A DNA stretch of 50,340 bases, from positions 1 to 50,340 of the forward strand of contig NZ_JAFBEE010000021.1 of the NCBI RefSeq assembly GCF_016908555.1, in the 5' to 3' direction. Of the stretch, positions 24,281 through 33,123 are shown piece by piece. Source of the stretch: Alkaliphilus hydrothermalis (lineage in GTDB: Bacteria > Bacillota > Clostridia > Peptostreptococcales > Natronincolaceae). Position numbers and translations under genes: made by a program. Numbering within the stretch: the stretch's first letter is position 1; each line of letters starts with the position of its first letter. The notes beneath the pieces are model-generated. The model was not told where the DNA came from. It worked only from the letters and a program-made list of their open reading frames with translations, and did not search any database.

Positions 24281-25960
24281 ATGTTTGACAAGGAAAAACT
24301 AGACAAAATCAAGCAAGACCAAGCAAACTGGAACGAAAACAAAGTGGGTAAAGCTTTAAGCAAGTTTCCTGAAAGAAAGAAGCAATTCGTAACAGGCTCA
24401 AATCAAGAGGTGGAAAGATTATATACACCAGCAGATGTGGCTGAACTGGATTACGACAATGATTTAGGTTACCCAGGACATTTTCCATACACAAGAGGGG
24501 TTCAACCAACCATGTATAGAGGGCGTTTCTGGACAATGAGACAATACGCTGGATTTGCCACTGCTGAAGAATCCAACAAGAGATATAAGTACCTTTTAGA
24601 GCAAGGCCAAACTGGTCTATCAGTAGCATTTGACCTTCCAACACAGATCGGATACGACTCAGATCATTCCTTATCTGAAGGTGAAGTAGGTAAAGTAGGG
24701 GTTGCTATTGACTCTTTAAAGGATATGGAAATCCTGTTTGACGGAATTCCACTGGACAAAGTAAGTACTTCAATGACAATCAATGCACCTGCATCTGTAT
24801 TATTAGCAATGTACATTGCAGTAGGTGAAAAGCAAGGTGTATCTTCAGATCAATTAAGAGGAACAATCCAAAATGATATCTTAAAGGAATATATCGCTAG
24901 AGGTACGTACATATTCCCAACAAGACCATCTATGAGATTAATTACAGATATATTTGAATACTGTTCAAAGGAAGTACCAAACTGGAACACAATCAGTATC
25001 TCAGGTTACCATATTCGTGAAGCTGGTTCATCAGCTATCCAAGAAGTTGCATTTACACTGGCAAATGGTATTGCTTATGTTGAAGCTGCCATCAAGGCTG
25101 GATTAGATGTAGATACATTTGCACCTAGATTATCCTTCTTCTTCAATGCCCACAATGACTTATTAGAAGAAGTAGCGAAGTTTAGAGCGGCAAGAAGACT
25201 ATGGGCTAAAATTATGAAGGAAAGATTCAACGCTCAAAGTCCAAAGTCAATGCAATTAAAGTTCCATACTCAAACAGGAGGATCAACTTTAACTGCTCAA
25301 CAACCTGACAACAACATCGTAAGGGTAGCAATCCAAACTTTAGCGGCTGTACTTGGAGGAACACAATCTCTTCATACAAACTCTAAGGATGAGGCATTGG
25401 CTTTACCTACTGAAGATTCAGTACGTGTTGCTTTAAGAACTCAACAAATCGTTGCCCATGAAAGTGGTGTAGCTGAAACGATTGACCCATTAGCAGGTTC
25501 TTACTACGTAGAGAACTTAACTAATACAATTGAAAAAGCTGCAATGGAATACATCAACAAGATTGATACACTTGGTGGTTCTGCTGAGGCAATCGAAAAA
25601 GGATACATCCAAAAAGAGATCATGGATAGTTCTTATGAATACCAAAAGCAAGTTGAAAGCAATGAGCGTATCGTTGTTGGTATGAATAAGTTCCAAATCA
25701 AAGAAGAAGCTCCAAAGGGATTATTAAGAGTAGATCCATCTGTAGGAGAACTTCAAAAACAAAAGATTAATGAACTAAAGGCAGAAAGAGATAACAAGCT
25801 AACAGAAGAAAAATTAGCTGTTCTAAAAACTGCTGCTGAAGGAACTGACAATTTAATGCCTTATATTATAGATGCAGTTAAGGCCTATGCAACATTAGGA
25901 GAAATCTGTGGCGTGTTAAGAGAAGTATTCGGTGAGTACCAACAAAGCGTTATTCTTTAA
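24281..25960 (+). CDS. mcmA1: Methylmalonyl-CoA mutase, large subunit (catalytic barrel)
   Basis: Substrate-binding TIM-barrel subunit of B12-dependent methylmalonyl-CoA mutase, interconverting succinyl-CoA and methylmalonyl-CoA. The 559 residues lack the B12-binding domain, which is encoded separately at 25992. Signatures are PYTRGVQPTMYRGRFWTMRQ, YAGFATAEESN, and GLSVAFDLPTQIGYDSDH. The Tyr in RQYAGF is typical of methylmalonyl-CoA mutase rather than of isobutyryl- or 2-hydroxyisobutyryl-CoA mutases. AAGGAGGAAG precedes ATG 24281. It starts a run with the small subunit, meaB and the epimerase. Confidence 0.95.
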   Translation: MFDKEKLDKIKQDQANWNENKVGKALSKFPERKKQFVTGSNQEVERLYTPADVAELDYDNDLGYPGHFPYTRGVQPTMYRGRFWTMRQYAGFATAEESNKRYKYLLEQGQTGLSVAFDLPTQIGYDSDHSLSEGEVGKVGVAIDSLKDMEILFDGIPLDKVSTSMTINAPASVLLAMYIAVGEKQGVSSDQLRGTIQNDILKEYIARGTYIFPTRPSMRLITDIFEYCSKEVPNWNTISISGYHIREAGSSAIQEVAFTLANGIAYVEAAIKAGLDVDTFAPRLSFFFNAHNDLLEEVAKFRAARRLWAKIMKERFNAQSPKSMQLKFHTQTGGSTLTAQQPDNNIVRVAIQTLAAVLGGTQSLHTNSKDEALALPTEDSVRVALRTQQIVAHESGVAETIDPLAGSYYVENLTNTIEKAAMEYINKIDTLGGSAEAIEKGYIQKEIMDSSYEYQKQVESNERIVVGMNKFQIKEEAPKGLLRVDPSVGELQKQKINELKAERDNKLTEEKLAVLKTAAEGTDNLMPYIIDAVKAYATLGEICGVLREVFGEYQQSVIL

Positions 25961-25991
25961 ACTATTGATGAATATAAGGGAGGATTAAGAT

Positions 25992-26396
25992 ATGGCAAGA
26001 CCAATTAGAGTTTTAGTAGCAAAACCAGGACTAGACGGTCATGATCGTGGAGCAAAGGTTATTGCAAGAGCGTTAAGAGACGCTGGAATGGAAGTTATTT
26101 ATACAGGATTAAGACAAACACCTGAGCAAATAGTTGCAGCTGCAGTACAAGAAGACGTTGATGTTGTTGCCCTAAGTATTTTATCAGGTGCCCACAATCA
26201 CTTGCTTCCAAAGGTAGTTGAATTATTAAAGCAGGAAAACGTATATAATGAAACACTAGTAATCGGTGGTGGTGTAATTCCAGATGAAGATATTCCAGGT
26301 TTAAAGGAAAGTGGTTTAGCAGAAATCTTCACTCCCGGAACACCAACTCAAGTAACAATCGACTTTATTAAAGAAAACCTTAAGAGATGTTTATAG
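25992..26396 (+). CDS. mcmA2: Methylmalonyl-CoA mutase, B12-binding small subunit
   Basis: A 134-residue cobalamin-binding flavodoxin-like domain, partner of the large subunit 31 bases upstream. The base-off motif DGHDRG contains His17, the lower axial cobalt ligand; LSILSGAH and IGGGVIPDED are the other B12-contact loops. The split into two subunits is as in archaeal and several Firmicute mutases. AGGGAGGAT precedes the ATG. An imperfect hairpin (26408-26440) lies between it and meaB. Confidence 0.95.
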   Translation: MARPIRVLVAKPGLDGHDRGAKVIARALRDAGMEVIYTGLRQTPEQIVAAAVQEDVDVVALSILSGAHNHLLPKVVELLKQENVYNETLVIGGGVIPDEDIPGLKESGLAEIFTPGTPTQVTIDFIKENLKRCL

Positions 26397-26407
26397 TCTT
26401 ATATAAG

Positions 26408-26440
26408 TAAAATGGGGGTGGGGACCTCACCTACATTTTA
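26408..26440 (+). other. Intercistronic hairpin between mcmA2 and meaB
   Basis: TAAAATGGGGGTG (26408-26420) pairs with CACCTACATTTTA (26428-26440) except for two central positions. There is no T-run after it, so an mRNA stability or expression-step element is more likely than a terminator. Confidence 0.45.
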
Positions 26441-26467
26441 AATATCAGCTCAATAGGTGGTGGGACA

Positions 26468-27409
26468 GTGAGTTTAAAAGAAGGTATTTTAAACAAAGAT
26501 AAACGTGCTGCAGCTAGATTAATTTCTATGATGGAAAATAATGATCCAGAGGCAATTAAAATAATCTCTGCGCTATACAGTCATACAGGCAAAGCTAAAG
26601 TCGTTGGAATCACAGGCCCCCCCGGGGCTGGCAAAAGTACACTTACCGACAAATTGGCTAAGAAATTACGTCAGGAAGGTAAAACTGTGGGCATTATTGC
26701 TGTTGATCCCACCAGCCCCTTCACTGGCGGTTCAATTTTAGGGGATCGTGTACGTATGACAGATCTATATACTGATCCAGGGGTGTTTATCAGAAGTATG
26801 GGAACCCGTGGGCATTTAGGTGGACTTTCAAAGGCAACCTTGGGGGCAGTAAAAGTACTGGATATCTACGGCTGTGATTACATCTTCATTGAAACGGTTG
26901 GAGTAGGTCAGTCAGAGGTGGACATTGTAAAGGCAGCCGACACTGTATTACTGGTTATGGTTCCTGGATTAGGTGATGATATTCAAGCTATTAAAGCTGG
27001 CATCATGGAAATCGGAGATGTTTTTGCAGTGAATAAGGCGGATCGAGACGGAGCCGACAGAACGCAAGTAGAAATCGAAATGATGTTGGATTTCAATCAC
27101 AGCGAATGGAGACCACCAATATCAAAAGTGGTGGCCTTATATAATAAAGGGATCGATGAGCTATACGATAATATGAATAAGCATTGGTACTACTTAGAAA
27201 ATAGCGGTAAACTAATGGAAAAACGTATTAGAAATATTCAGCTTGAAATCATTGACTTAGTTCAAAGGGAGCTAATGGACCGATTAGTAGGCAATGAAGA
27301 AAAAAAGGCGATGATTTTAAAAATGGCTGAAAAGGTAGCCCATCGAGAAATGGACCCCTATACAATGAGCAATGATTTGGTGAATAAAGTAATTCTTAAG
27401 AACTCATAA
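26468..27409 (+). CDS. meaB: MeaB-type GTPase, methylmalonyl-CoA mutase chaperone
   Basis: G3E-family P-loop GTPase that guards B12 loading and reactivation of the mutase. Walker A GPPGAGKS is at residues 50-57; VDPTSPFTGGSILGDR, the RSMGTRGHLGGL switch region, ETVGVGQSE and the NKAD base-recognition motif follow. Length 313 is normal. The start is GTG 26468, preceded by AGGTGGTGGG. It lies between the mutase and the epimerase genes, the usual setting. Confidence 0.94.
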   Translation: MSLKEGILNKDKRAAARLISMMENNDPEAIKIISALYSHTGKAKVVGITGPPGAGKSTLTDKLAKKLRQEGKTVGIIAVDPTSPFTGGSILGDRVRMTDLYTDPGVFIRSMGTRGHLGGLSKATLGAVKVLDIYGCDYIFIETVGVGQSEVDIVKAADTVLLVMVPGLGDDIQAIKAGIMEIGDVFAVNKADRDGADRTQVEIEMMLDFNHSEWRPPISKVVALYNKGIDELYDNMNKHWYYLENSGKLMEKRIRNIQLEIIDLVQRELMDRLVGNEEKKAMILKMAEKVAHREMDPYTMSNDLVNKVILKNS

Positions 27410-27422
27410 GGAGGAACAAATA

Positions 27423-27830
27423 ATGAAGGCTTTGAAATTAGACCATATCGGTATTGCAGTTAAAAACTTAGATGAAACCCTAAAGTTCTATCAAGAAATG
27501 TTAGGGCTTGAGTGTGTAGGTACAGAAGTAGTAGAGGAGCAAAAAGTTAAGGTTGCTTTCTTACCAGTGGGAGATACTGAGGTAGAGCTATTGGAGTCTA
27601 CTGAAGAAGACGGTCCTATTGCTAAATTCATTGAGAAAAAGGGCGAAGGAATCCAACATATGGCTTTTAGAGTAGAGAATATCGAAGAAGCTATTGAGGA
27701 AATGAAGGCAAAGGGTGTTAGGATGATTGATGAGAAGCCAAGATATGGAGCAGGTGGAGCAAAGATTGCCTTCTGTCATCCAAAGAGTACTAATGGGGTT
27801 CTAATCGAATTAAGTGAAAGACAAGACTAG
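27423..27830 (+). CDS. mce: Methylmalonyl-CoA epimerase
   Basis: A 135-residue vicinal-oxygen-chelate metalloenzyme interconverting (R)- and (S)-methylmalonyl-CoA; it links the mutase to the decarboxylase, which use different isomers. LDHIGIAVKNL carries the first metal His (His8), GIQHMAF the second, and LIELSE near the C-terminus the Glu ligand. It starts 13 bases after meaB with AAGGAGG before the ATG. A strong sigma-A promoter for mmdA begins right after its stop. Confidence 0.94.
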   Translation: MKALKLDHIGIAVKNLDETLKFYQEMLGLECVGTEVVEEQKVKVAFLPVGDTEVELLESTEEDGPIAKFIEKKGEGIQHMAFRVENIEEAIEEMKAKGVRMIDEKPRYGAGGAKIAFCHPKSTNGVLIELSERQD

Positions 27831-27832
27831 GT

Positions 27833-27860
27833 TTGACACCTAAAGAGGTTATGTTATAAT
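27833..27860 (+). promoter_or_regulatory. Consensus sigma-A promoter of the mmd genes
   Basis: TTGACA (27833-27838), a 16-base spacer, and TATAAT (27855-27860) with the TG extension (TGTTATAAT). Both hexamers are perfect. It lies between mce and mmdA, so the decarboxylase genes can be transcribed apart from the mutase genes. Confidence 0.85.
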
Positions 27861-27898
27861 AGTCCTGAGTTTAGCATTATTTAATAGGAGGGTTAAGA

Positions 27899-29446
27899 AT
27901 GGCCGTAAACAAAATAGAAGAACTGCGCCAACGCAAAGCGAAAATCGAGCTTGGAGGCGGAGAAAAAAGAATTGCCAGCCAACATGAAAAAGGTAAATTG
28001 ACAGCAAGAGAAAGAATCAATCTGTTGTTTGACGAAGGAACATTTGTTGAAATCGACGCTTTTGTTAATCACAGATGCGTTAATTTTGGTATGGAAAAAG
28101 TAGAATCTCCTGGTGAAGGGGTTGTTACTGGATATGGTCAAGTTGACGGTAGACTAGTATATGCTTATGCCCAAGACTTTACAGTTGTTGGGGGTTCTTT
28201 AGGAGAAATGCATGCTGCTAAAATCGTTAAAGTTCAAGATATGGCATTAAGAATGGGAGCTCCAATCGTAGGGTTAAATGACTCTGGTGGAGCGAGGATT
28301 CAAGAGGGTGTAGATGCTTTATCTGGATACGCTAAAATATTCTACCGTAACACAATTTCTTCAGGTGTTATTCCTCAAATTACTGCAATCATGGGACCTT
28401 GTGCTGGAGGTGCGGTTTATTCACCAGCCTTAACTGACTTCATCTTCATGGTGGACAAAACTAGCCAGATGTTCATTACTGGGCCACAGGTAATCAAGAC
28501 GGTTACAGGAGAAGAAGTATCTGCTGAAGAATTAGGTGGAGGTATGACCCACAATAGAACAAGTGGTGTTGCCCACTTCTTATCAGCAAATGATGAGGCT
28601 TGTATCGCTGATATCAGAAGATTACTAAGCTTCTTACCATCAAATAACTTAGAAACAGCACCTGTTTTCCAAACAGCAGATGATGTGAATAAGATTATTG
28701 CAGAGTTAGACGAAATCGTTCCAGAAAACCCAAACAAGCCTTATGATATGAAAAAAGTGATTGAGTTAATTGCAGATGATGGAGACTTCTATGAAGTACA
28801 ACCTTACTTTGCAATGAATATGCTTACAGGTTTCATTAGAATTAATGGACAATCTGTTGGGATTATTGCTAACCAACCTAAGGTTTTAGCAGGTTGCTTA
28901 GATATCAATGCTTCTGACAAAGCAGGAAGATTCATCAGAACTTGTGATGCTTACAATATTCCAGTATTAAATATTGTAGACGTACCAGGATTCTTACCAG
29001 GAACTACTCAAGAGTATGGCGGAATTATCCGTCATGGTGCTAAGATGCTTTATGCTTATAGTGAAGCAACAGTACCAAAGATCACATTGATCGTTAGAAA
29101 AGCCTACGGTGGCGCTTACATCGCAATGTGCTGTAAGGACCTTGGAGCGGATATGGTATTAGCTTGGCCAACAGCTGAAATCGCAGTTATGGGTCCAGAG
29201 GGAGCTGCAAACATTATTTTCAGAAAAGAAATTAGTGATTCAGATAATCCTCAACAAACAAGAGTTGAACTAGTAGAAAACTATAAGAAGGAATTTGCTA
29301 CTCCATATAAAGCAGCGGAGAGGGGCTATGTTGATGATGTGATTGAGCCATCTGCAACAAGACCAAGATTAGCAGATGCTTTAAATATGTTAGCCAGCAA
29401 GAGAGAAACAAGACCAGCAAAGAAACATGGTAACTTGCCAGTATAG
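27899..29446 (+). CDS. mmdA: Methylmalonyl-CoA decarboxylase, carboxyltransferase (alpha) subunit
   Basis: Carboxyltransferase moving CO2 from (S)-methylmalonyl-CoA to the biotin carrier, yielding propionyl-CoA. The 515 residues show the acyl-CoA carboxylase beta pattern: GKLTARERINLLFDEGTF, LNDSGGARIQEGV, MGPCAGGAVYSPALTDF, VDVPGFLPGTTQEYGGIIRHGAK and RKAYGGAYIAM. GGAGGG precedes ATG 27899. It begins the mmdA-D-C-B order, so a Na+-pumping decarboxylase is far more likely than an ATP-dependent propionyl-CoA carboxylase; no biotin carboxylase gene is present. Confidence 0.94.
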   Translation: MAVNKIEELRQRKAKIELGGGEKRIASQHEKGKLTARERINLLFDEGTFVEIDAFVNHRCVNFGMEKVESPGEGVVTGYGQVDGRLVYAYAQDFTVVGGSLGEMHAAKIVKVQDMALRMGAPIVGLNDSGGARIQEGVDALSGYAKIFYRNTISSGVIPQITAIMGPCAGGAVYSPALTDFIFMVDKTSQMFITGPQVIKTVTGEEVSAEELGGGMTHNRTSGVAHFLSANDEACIADIRRLLSFLPSNNLETAPVFQTADDVNKIIAELDEIVPENPNKPYDMKKVIELIADDGDFYEVQPYFAMNMLTGFIRINGQSVGIIANQPKVLAGCLDINASDKAGRFIRTCDAYNIPVLNIVDVPGFLPGTTQEYGGIIRHGAKMLYAYSEATVPKITLIVRKAYGGAYIAMCCKDLGADMVLAWPTAEIAVMGPEGAANIIFRKEISDSDNPQQTRVELVENYKKEFATPYKAAERGYVDDVIEPSATRPRLADALNMLASKRETRPAKKHGNLPV

Positions 29447-29477
29447 ACGGAGGAAACTAATAAAGAGGTGATCGTTA

Positions 29478-29864
29478 ATGGGTCTAATTGATAAATTGAA
29501 AAACTCTATTGATACAATGTCTATGGGTGAAAAACTTCTTGCAGGTCTTCAGGTTACGGCTATAGGACTAGTAATCGTTTTCATAGCTCTAATTGTTCTT
29601 TACTTTGGAATTCAATTAATGAGTAAAGTGTTAGGCAATGTTGATAAAAAGTCAGCAGAAAAGAAGACGAAGGTTGCTCCTGCTCCTGTAGTTAAAGAAG
29701 AAGTTGTAGAAGAGGAAGTTGTAGATGATGGTGAACTAGTAGCGGTAATCGCTGCAGCAGTAGCAGCCAGTCTCCATACATCAACCCATAATATAGTTGT
29801 TCGTAATATCGTTCGTGTTGGTGATGATACCCCAGCATGGGCTAAAGCAGCAAGAATGAACTAA
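29478..29864 (+). CDS. mmdD: Methylmalonyl-CoA decarboxylase, delta (OadG-like) subunit
   Basis: A 128-residue OadG-family subunit that holds the decarboxylase complex together at the membrane. One membrane helix (about residues 24-46, LQVTAIGLVIVFIALIVLYF) is followed by a charged Val/Glu-rich linker and the C-terminal AVIAAAVAASLHTSTHNIVV segment ending TPAWAKAARMN, the usual docking end. GAGGTGATC precedes ATG 29478. Confidence 0.9.
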   Translation: MGLIDKLKNSIDTMSMGEKLLAGLQVTAIGLVIVFIALIVLYFGIQLMSKVLGNVDKKSAEKKTKVAPAPVVKEEVVEEEVVDDGELVAVIAAAVAASLHTSTHNIVVRNIVRVGDDTPAWAKAARMN

Positions 29865-29915
29865 TCAAACTAATGAAATCGATTGAAAACCAAACCGCTA
29901 TTTTAAGGAGGAAGA

Positions 29916-30326
29916 ATGATCATGAAGAAATTTAATATAACTGTAAATGGTGTAAGTTACGAAGTAGATGTAGAGGAAATTAAAGATGGAGCAGCTCCTG
30001 CCCCAAGAGCAGCGGCTCCAGCACCAAGACCAGCAGCACCAGCGGCTCCAAAGGCAGCTCCAGCAGCTAAGCCAGCGGCAAAGCCAGCAGCACCAGTAGC
30101 ATCTCCAGCGGGTGCAACAACTGTAGAAGCTCCAATGCCAGGAAACATATGGAAAATAGAAGTTAAAGAAGGTCAAGCGGTTAAGGAAGGTCAGGTATTA
30201 CTTATTCTCGAAGCGATGAAGATGGAAAATGAAATCATGGCTCCAGCTGATGGTACAGTTGCAGCAATCCATGTATCAGAAGGTGCATCAGTTAATGGTG
30301 GAGATGTACTAGTATCTTTAAAGTAA
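29916..30326 (+). CDS. mmdC: Methylmalonyl-CoA decarboxylase, biotin carrier (gamma) subunit
   Basis: A 136-residue biotin carrier. A short N-terminal domain (KKFNITVNGVSYEVDVEEI) is joined by a flexible Ala/Pro-rich linker (about residues 28-70) to the biotinyl domain with EAMKMENEI, whose Lys102 is biotinylated. The carrier shuttles carboxyl groups between MmdA and MmdB. AGGAGG lies before ATG 29916; a second ATG is at 29922. The linker DNA is GC-rich and repetitive, which explains long spurious frames on the other strand. Confidence 0.94.
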   Translation: MIMKKFNITVNGVSYEVDVEEIKDGAAPAPRAAAPAPRPAAPAAPKAAPAAKPAAKPAAPVASPAGATTVEAPMPGNIWKIEVKEGQAVKEGQVLLILEAMKMENEIMAPADGTVAAIHVSEGASVNGGDVLVSLK

Positions 30327-30363
30327 TAGTTGTTGACCACTTTAATCGAAAGGAGATGCACAA

Positions 30364-31590
30364 ATGCTAAGCGTACTTACAGAGTTTTGGCAGAGCACTG
30401 GATATGCATTAATGACGTGGCAACAAGCATTAATGCTAATCATTGCTTGTCTTTTACTATATCTTGCCATAGGCAAGAAATTTGAACCATTATTATTGGT
30501 ACCAATTGCTTTTGGTATGATGTTGACTAACCTTCCACTGGCAGGACTAATGGAAGGGGCGTCAACTTTGATTAAATCTGTTGACCCTGAATCCGCATCT
30601 ATGCTAATGGAACCAACGGCAAAAGCCTTGGAATCGGGAATACCTATTGAAATTTATACTGAGACTCCAGGTGGACTACTACAATATTTTGGAAAAGGTG
30701 TAAAACTAGGGATTTTTCCTCCACTTATTTTCTTAGGGGTAGGGGCGATGACGGACTTTGGTCCATTAATTGCTAACCCCAAGAGTTTATTCTTAGGGGC
30801 AGCGGCCCAAGCAGGAATTTTCTTTACATTTATTGGAGCGATATTGTTAGGATTTAATGCTCAAGAATCTGCATCAATTGGAATTATTGGAGGAGCCGAT
30901 GGACCAACGGCAATTTTCCTTACTTCACAATTGGCTTCTCATCTATTGGGACCAATTGCAGTGGCGGCATACTCTTATATGGCACTTGTACCAATCATTC
31001 AACCGCCTATTATGAAGATGTTTACTAATAAGCAGGAGCGAATGATTAAGATGCAACAGTTAAGGGTTGTATCTAAAACAGAAAAGATAGTATTCCCTGT
31101 ACTAGTTACTCTTATAGTTTCTTTATTATTACCATCTGCTTCTGCTTTAGTAGGTTTACTGATGTTGGGTAATTTATTAAAGGAATCTATGGTAACAGAT
31201 CGTCTGTCAAAGACAGCTCAAAATGAGTTAATGAATATCGTAACAATTCTATTGGGAATCTCTGTTGGTGCAACAGCTCAAGCAGAATACTTCTTAAAAC
31301 TTGAAACTTTAAAAATCATTGTTCTTGGGATTGTAGCCTTCGGTGTTGGAACGGGGTCAGGAGTATTGCTGGCTAAGTTAATGAACAAGATGATGGGTGG
31401 TAATGCCATCAACCCTTTAATCGGTTCAGCTGGAGTATCGGCTGTACCAATGGCAGCAAGGGTATCTCAAGTAGTAGGGCAAAAGGAAAACCCAAGCAAC
31501 TTCCTATTAATGCATGCTATGGGACCAAACGTTGCAGGGGTAATCGGGTCAGCTGTTGCAGCTGGGGTATTATTAACCCTATTTAATTAA
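30364..31590 (+). CDS. mmdB: Methylmalonyl-CoA decarboxylase, Na+-pumping (beta) subunit
   Basis: Integral membrane subunit (408 residues, about nine to eleven helices) of the OadB/MmdB/GcdB family. It decarboxylates carboxybiotin and couples this to Na+ export. Conserved regions are FPPLIFLGVGAMTDFGPL, GIIGGADGPTAIFL with the Na+-site Asp, and the C-terminal GSAGVSAVPMAARV and GPNVAGVIGSAVAAG. AAAGGAGATG precedes the ATG. A strong terminator follows at 31615, closing the unit. Confidence 0.95.
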   Translation: MLSVLTEFWQSTGYALMTWQQALMLIIACLLLYLAIGKKFEPLLLVPIAFGMMLTNLPLAGLMEGASTLIKSVDPESASMLMEPTAKALESGIPIEIYTETPGGLLQYFGKGVKLGIFPPLIFLGVGAMTDFGPLIANPKSLFLGAAAQAGIFFTFIGAILLGFNAQESASIGIIGGADGPTAIFLTSQLASHLLGPIAVAAYSYMALVPIIQPPIMKMFTNKQERMIKMQQLRVVSKTEKIVFPVLVTLIVSLLLPSASALVGLLMLGNLLKESMVTDRLSKTAQNELMNIVTILLGISVGATAQAEYFLKLETLKIIVLGIVAFGVGTGSGVLLAKLMNKMMGGNAINPLIGSAGVSAVPMAARVSQVVGQKENPSNFLLMHAMGPNVAGVIGSAVAAGVLLTLFN

Positions 31591-31614
31591 TAAATATATT
31601 GAACTATAATAAAG

Positions 31615-31645
31615 AGAGGGCACTAGATGGTGCCCTCTTTGCATG
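31615..31645 (+). terminator. Terminator of the mmd genes
   Basis: AGAGGGCAC (31615-31623) pairs with GTGCCCTCT (31630-31638), followed by TTG and T-rich sequence. Confidence 0.85.
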
Positions 31646-31963
31646 TTGAAAAACCCTCATATTCTTTGTGCTACATAATTTCAGTACCCTCTACATATTT
31701 CTGTATACATTTACACATTGTTGGATTAATCGTCTTCTTCATTAAATAAAAAAAGTTGAAGAAGGAGAGGGAAATTATATCAAATAAAGTCTACCAAAAT
31801 TCACTCGAGGTCTTTGTTTTTTTGCTATAAATTAGTATACTAGTAATAGATGATTAGTAATTCAGAAAATAGATACGATTACATTACTTATGATCATTTA
31901 ATAATAAGACAATAGCATTATAATAAATAAAGACAATAGTTAATGTAAACAGGAGATGCAGGT
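31646..31963. other. Intergenic region before birA
   Basis: About 320 AT-rich bases. A GAAGGAGAGGG stretch at about 31760-31770 resembles a ribosome site but no coding frame follows it. No BirA operator palindrome was recognised. A birA promoter is expected here but I cannot place it firmly. Confidence 0.4.
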
Positions 31964-32944
31964 ATGAAAGAAAAAATACTAAAGGTACTATATGAAAGCA
32001 AGGGGCAGTATAAGTCAGGAGAGGAACTGGCTGAACTATTCGGCGTTTCTAGGACAGCCATCTGGAAGCAAATCAACTCCCTCAAAAAGGAAGGTCATAT
32101 CATTGAAACTGTCAATAAAAAAGGATATCAGTTGATGGAAAATGATAATCTACTGGTCCCTGTAGAACTACAATCAATGCTGGATACCGAAGAAATTGGA
32201 CATCATATCATCTACTTTGACTCCATCAAATCCACCAACACTTACGCAAAGGAAATAGCCCATGAAACACCCCATGGAGTTGTTATTATTGGAAATGAAC
32301 AGACAGAAGGCAGAGGTCGAATGGGGAGGGGGTGGACATCTCCAAAAGGAAAAGGAATTTTCATGTCTATCATTCTGAAGCCCCAAATACCTCCAACAGA
32401 GGGGGCTAAAATGACCCAAATTGCCGCTGCTGCCACGTGTCTAGGGATTAGGAGTATCACAAGCCTAGATGTACTGATTAAATGGCCAAATGATGTTATT
32501 ATAAATGGTAAAAAGGTATGTGGAATATTAACGGAGATGTCGGGGGAATTAAATCAAGTAGCCTACATAATTGTTGGCATTGGAATCAATGTTAATACAG
32601 AGGAATTCCCAGAGGATTTAAGGGAGAAAGGTACATCTTTATTGATAGAGGGTAAAAAGCATTATTCTCGTAAAGAGATGATTGTTGCAATTCTAAATGA
32701 ATTTGAAAAACTTTATCAGGATTACATCAAGAGTGGTAGTTTGCAGAGTACGATAGAAATCTGTAAAAAATATTCTGCAATGCTTGGAAAGGAAATCCGT
32801 ATTATCCAAGGTAACAAAGAAACAATTGCCAAAGCTGTGGATATAACAGAAGAAGGATTGCTGAAGATAGCTCAAGAAGGAGGTAAAGAAGATTTGGTCT
32901 TTTCGGGGGAGGTTTCTGTCCGAGGGAAAGACGGATATATCTAA
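31964..32944 (+). CDS. birA: Biotin--protein ligase with N-terminal HTH (BirA)
   Basis: Bifunctional biotin ligase/repressor of 326 residues. The N-terminal winged-helix domain contains SGEELAELFGVSRTAIWKQI; the ligase core has ERGRGRMGRGW-like GRGRMGRGWTSPKGKGIF and KWPNDVIINGKKVCGIL, and a small C-terminal SH3-like domain follows. It attaches biotin to carriers such as MmdC encoded just upstream. The DNA-binding domain implies it can also repress biotin genes, none of which lie in this window. GGAGATG precedes ATG 31964. Confidence 0.94.
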   Translation: MKEKILKVLYESKGQYKSGEELAELFGVSRTAIWKQINSLKKEGHIIETVNKKGYQLMENDNLLVPVELQSMLDTEEIGHHIIYFDSIKSTNTYAKEIAHETPHGVVIIGNEQTEGRGRMGRGWTSPKGKGIFMSIILKPQIPPTEGAKMTQIAAAATCLGIRSITSLDVLIKWPNDVIINGKKVCGILTEMSGELNQVAYIIVGIGINVNTEEFPEDLREKGTSLLIEGKKHYSRKEMIVAILNEFEKLYQDYIKSGSLQSTIEICKKYSAMLGKEIRIIQGNKETIAKAVDITEEGLLKIAQEGGKEDLVFSGEVSVRGKDGYI

Positions 32945-32971
32945 ATTCACATTATTGAAGATTCAGCCACT

Positions 32972-32992
32972 ATTCTTGCAACACTATTCTTA
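32972..32992 (+). promoter_or_regulatory. Candidate activator site upstream of the thiolase promoter
   Basis: ATTCTTG (32972-32978) and ATTCTTA (32986-32992), 14 bases apart, lie about 66-86 bases before the -24 box at 33058. The same core appears upstream of the other two sigma-54 promoters. The motif is short and the region AT-rich, so this is tentative. Confidence 0.3.
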
Positions 32993-33057
32993 CTTATTCA
33001 TTAAGGAGATACTGACATAGTATTATAGTTATTAATTTTTCTGTATTCTATGTTAGA

Positions 33058-33073
33058 TGGCATGATATTTGCA
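33058..33073 (+). promoter_or_regulatory. Sigma-54 promoter of the thiolase gene
   Basis: TGGCATGATATTTGCA: -24 TGGCAT, 5-base spacer, -12 TTGCA, matching TGGCAC-N5-TTGCA with one change and exact GG-GC spacing. The gene start is 51 bases downstream. Confidence 0.88.
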
Positions 33074-33123
33074 ATGATAATTATTATAAATAACTATATA
33101 AATATAGAAGGAGGATACTAAAA

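Noticed and set aside
29898..30176. Trp/Cys-rich and Gly/Ala-rich minus-strand frames opposite mmdC
   Set aside because: Produced by the repetitive Ala/Pro linker of the biotin carrier; no independent support.
27899..31590. ATP-dependent propionyl-CoA carboxylase or oxaloacetate decarboxylase
   Set aside because: No biotin carboxylase gene, and the alpha subunit is of the acyl-CoA carboxyltransferase type, not the pyruvate-carboxylase-like OadA type.
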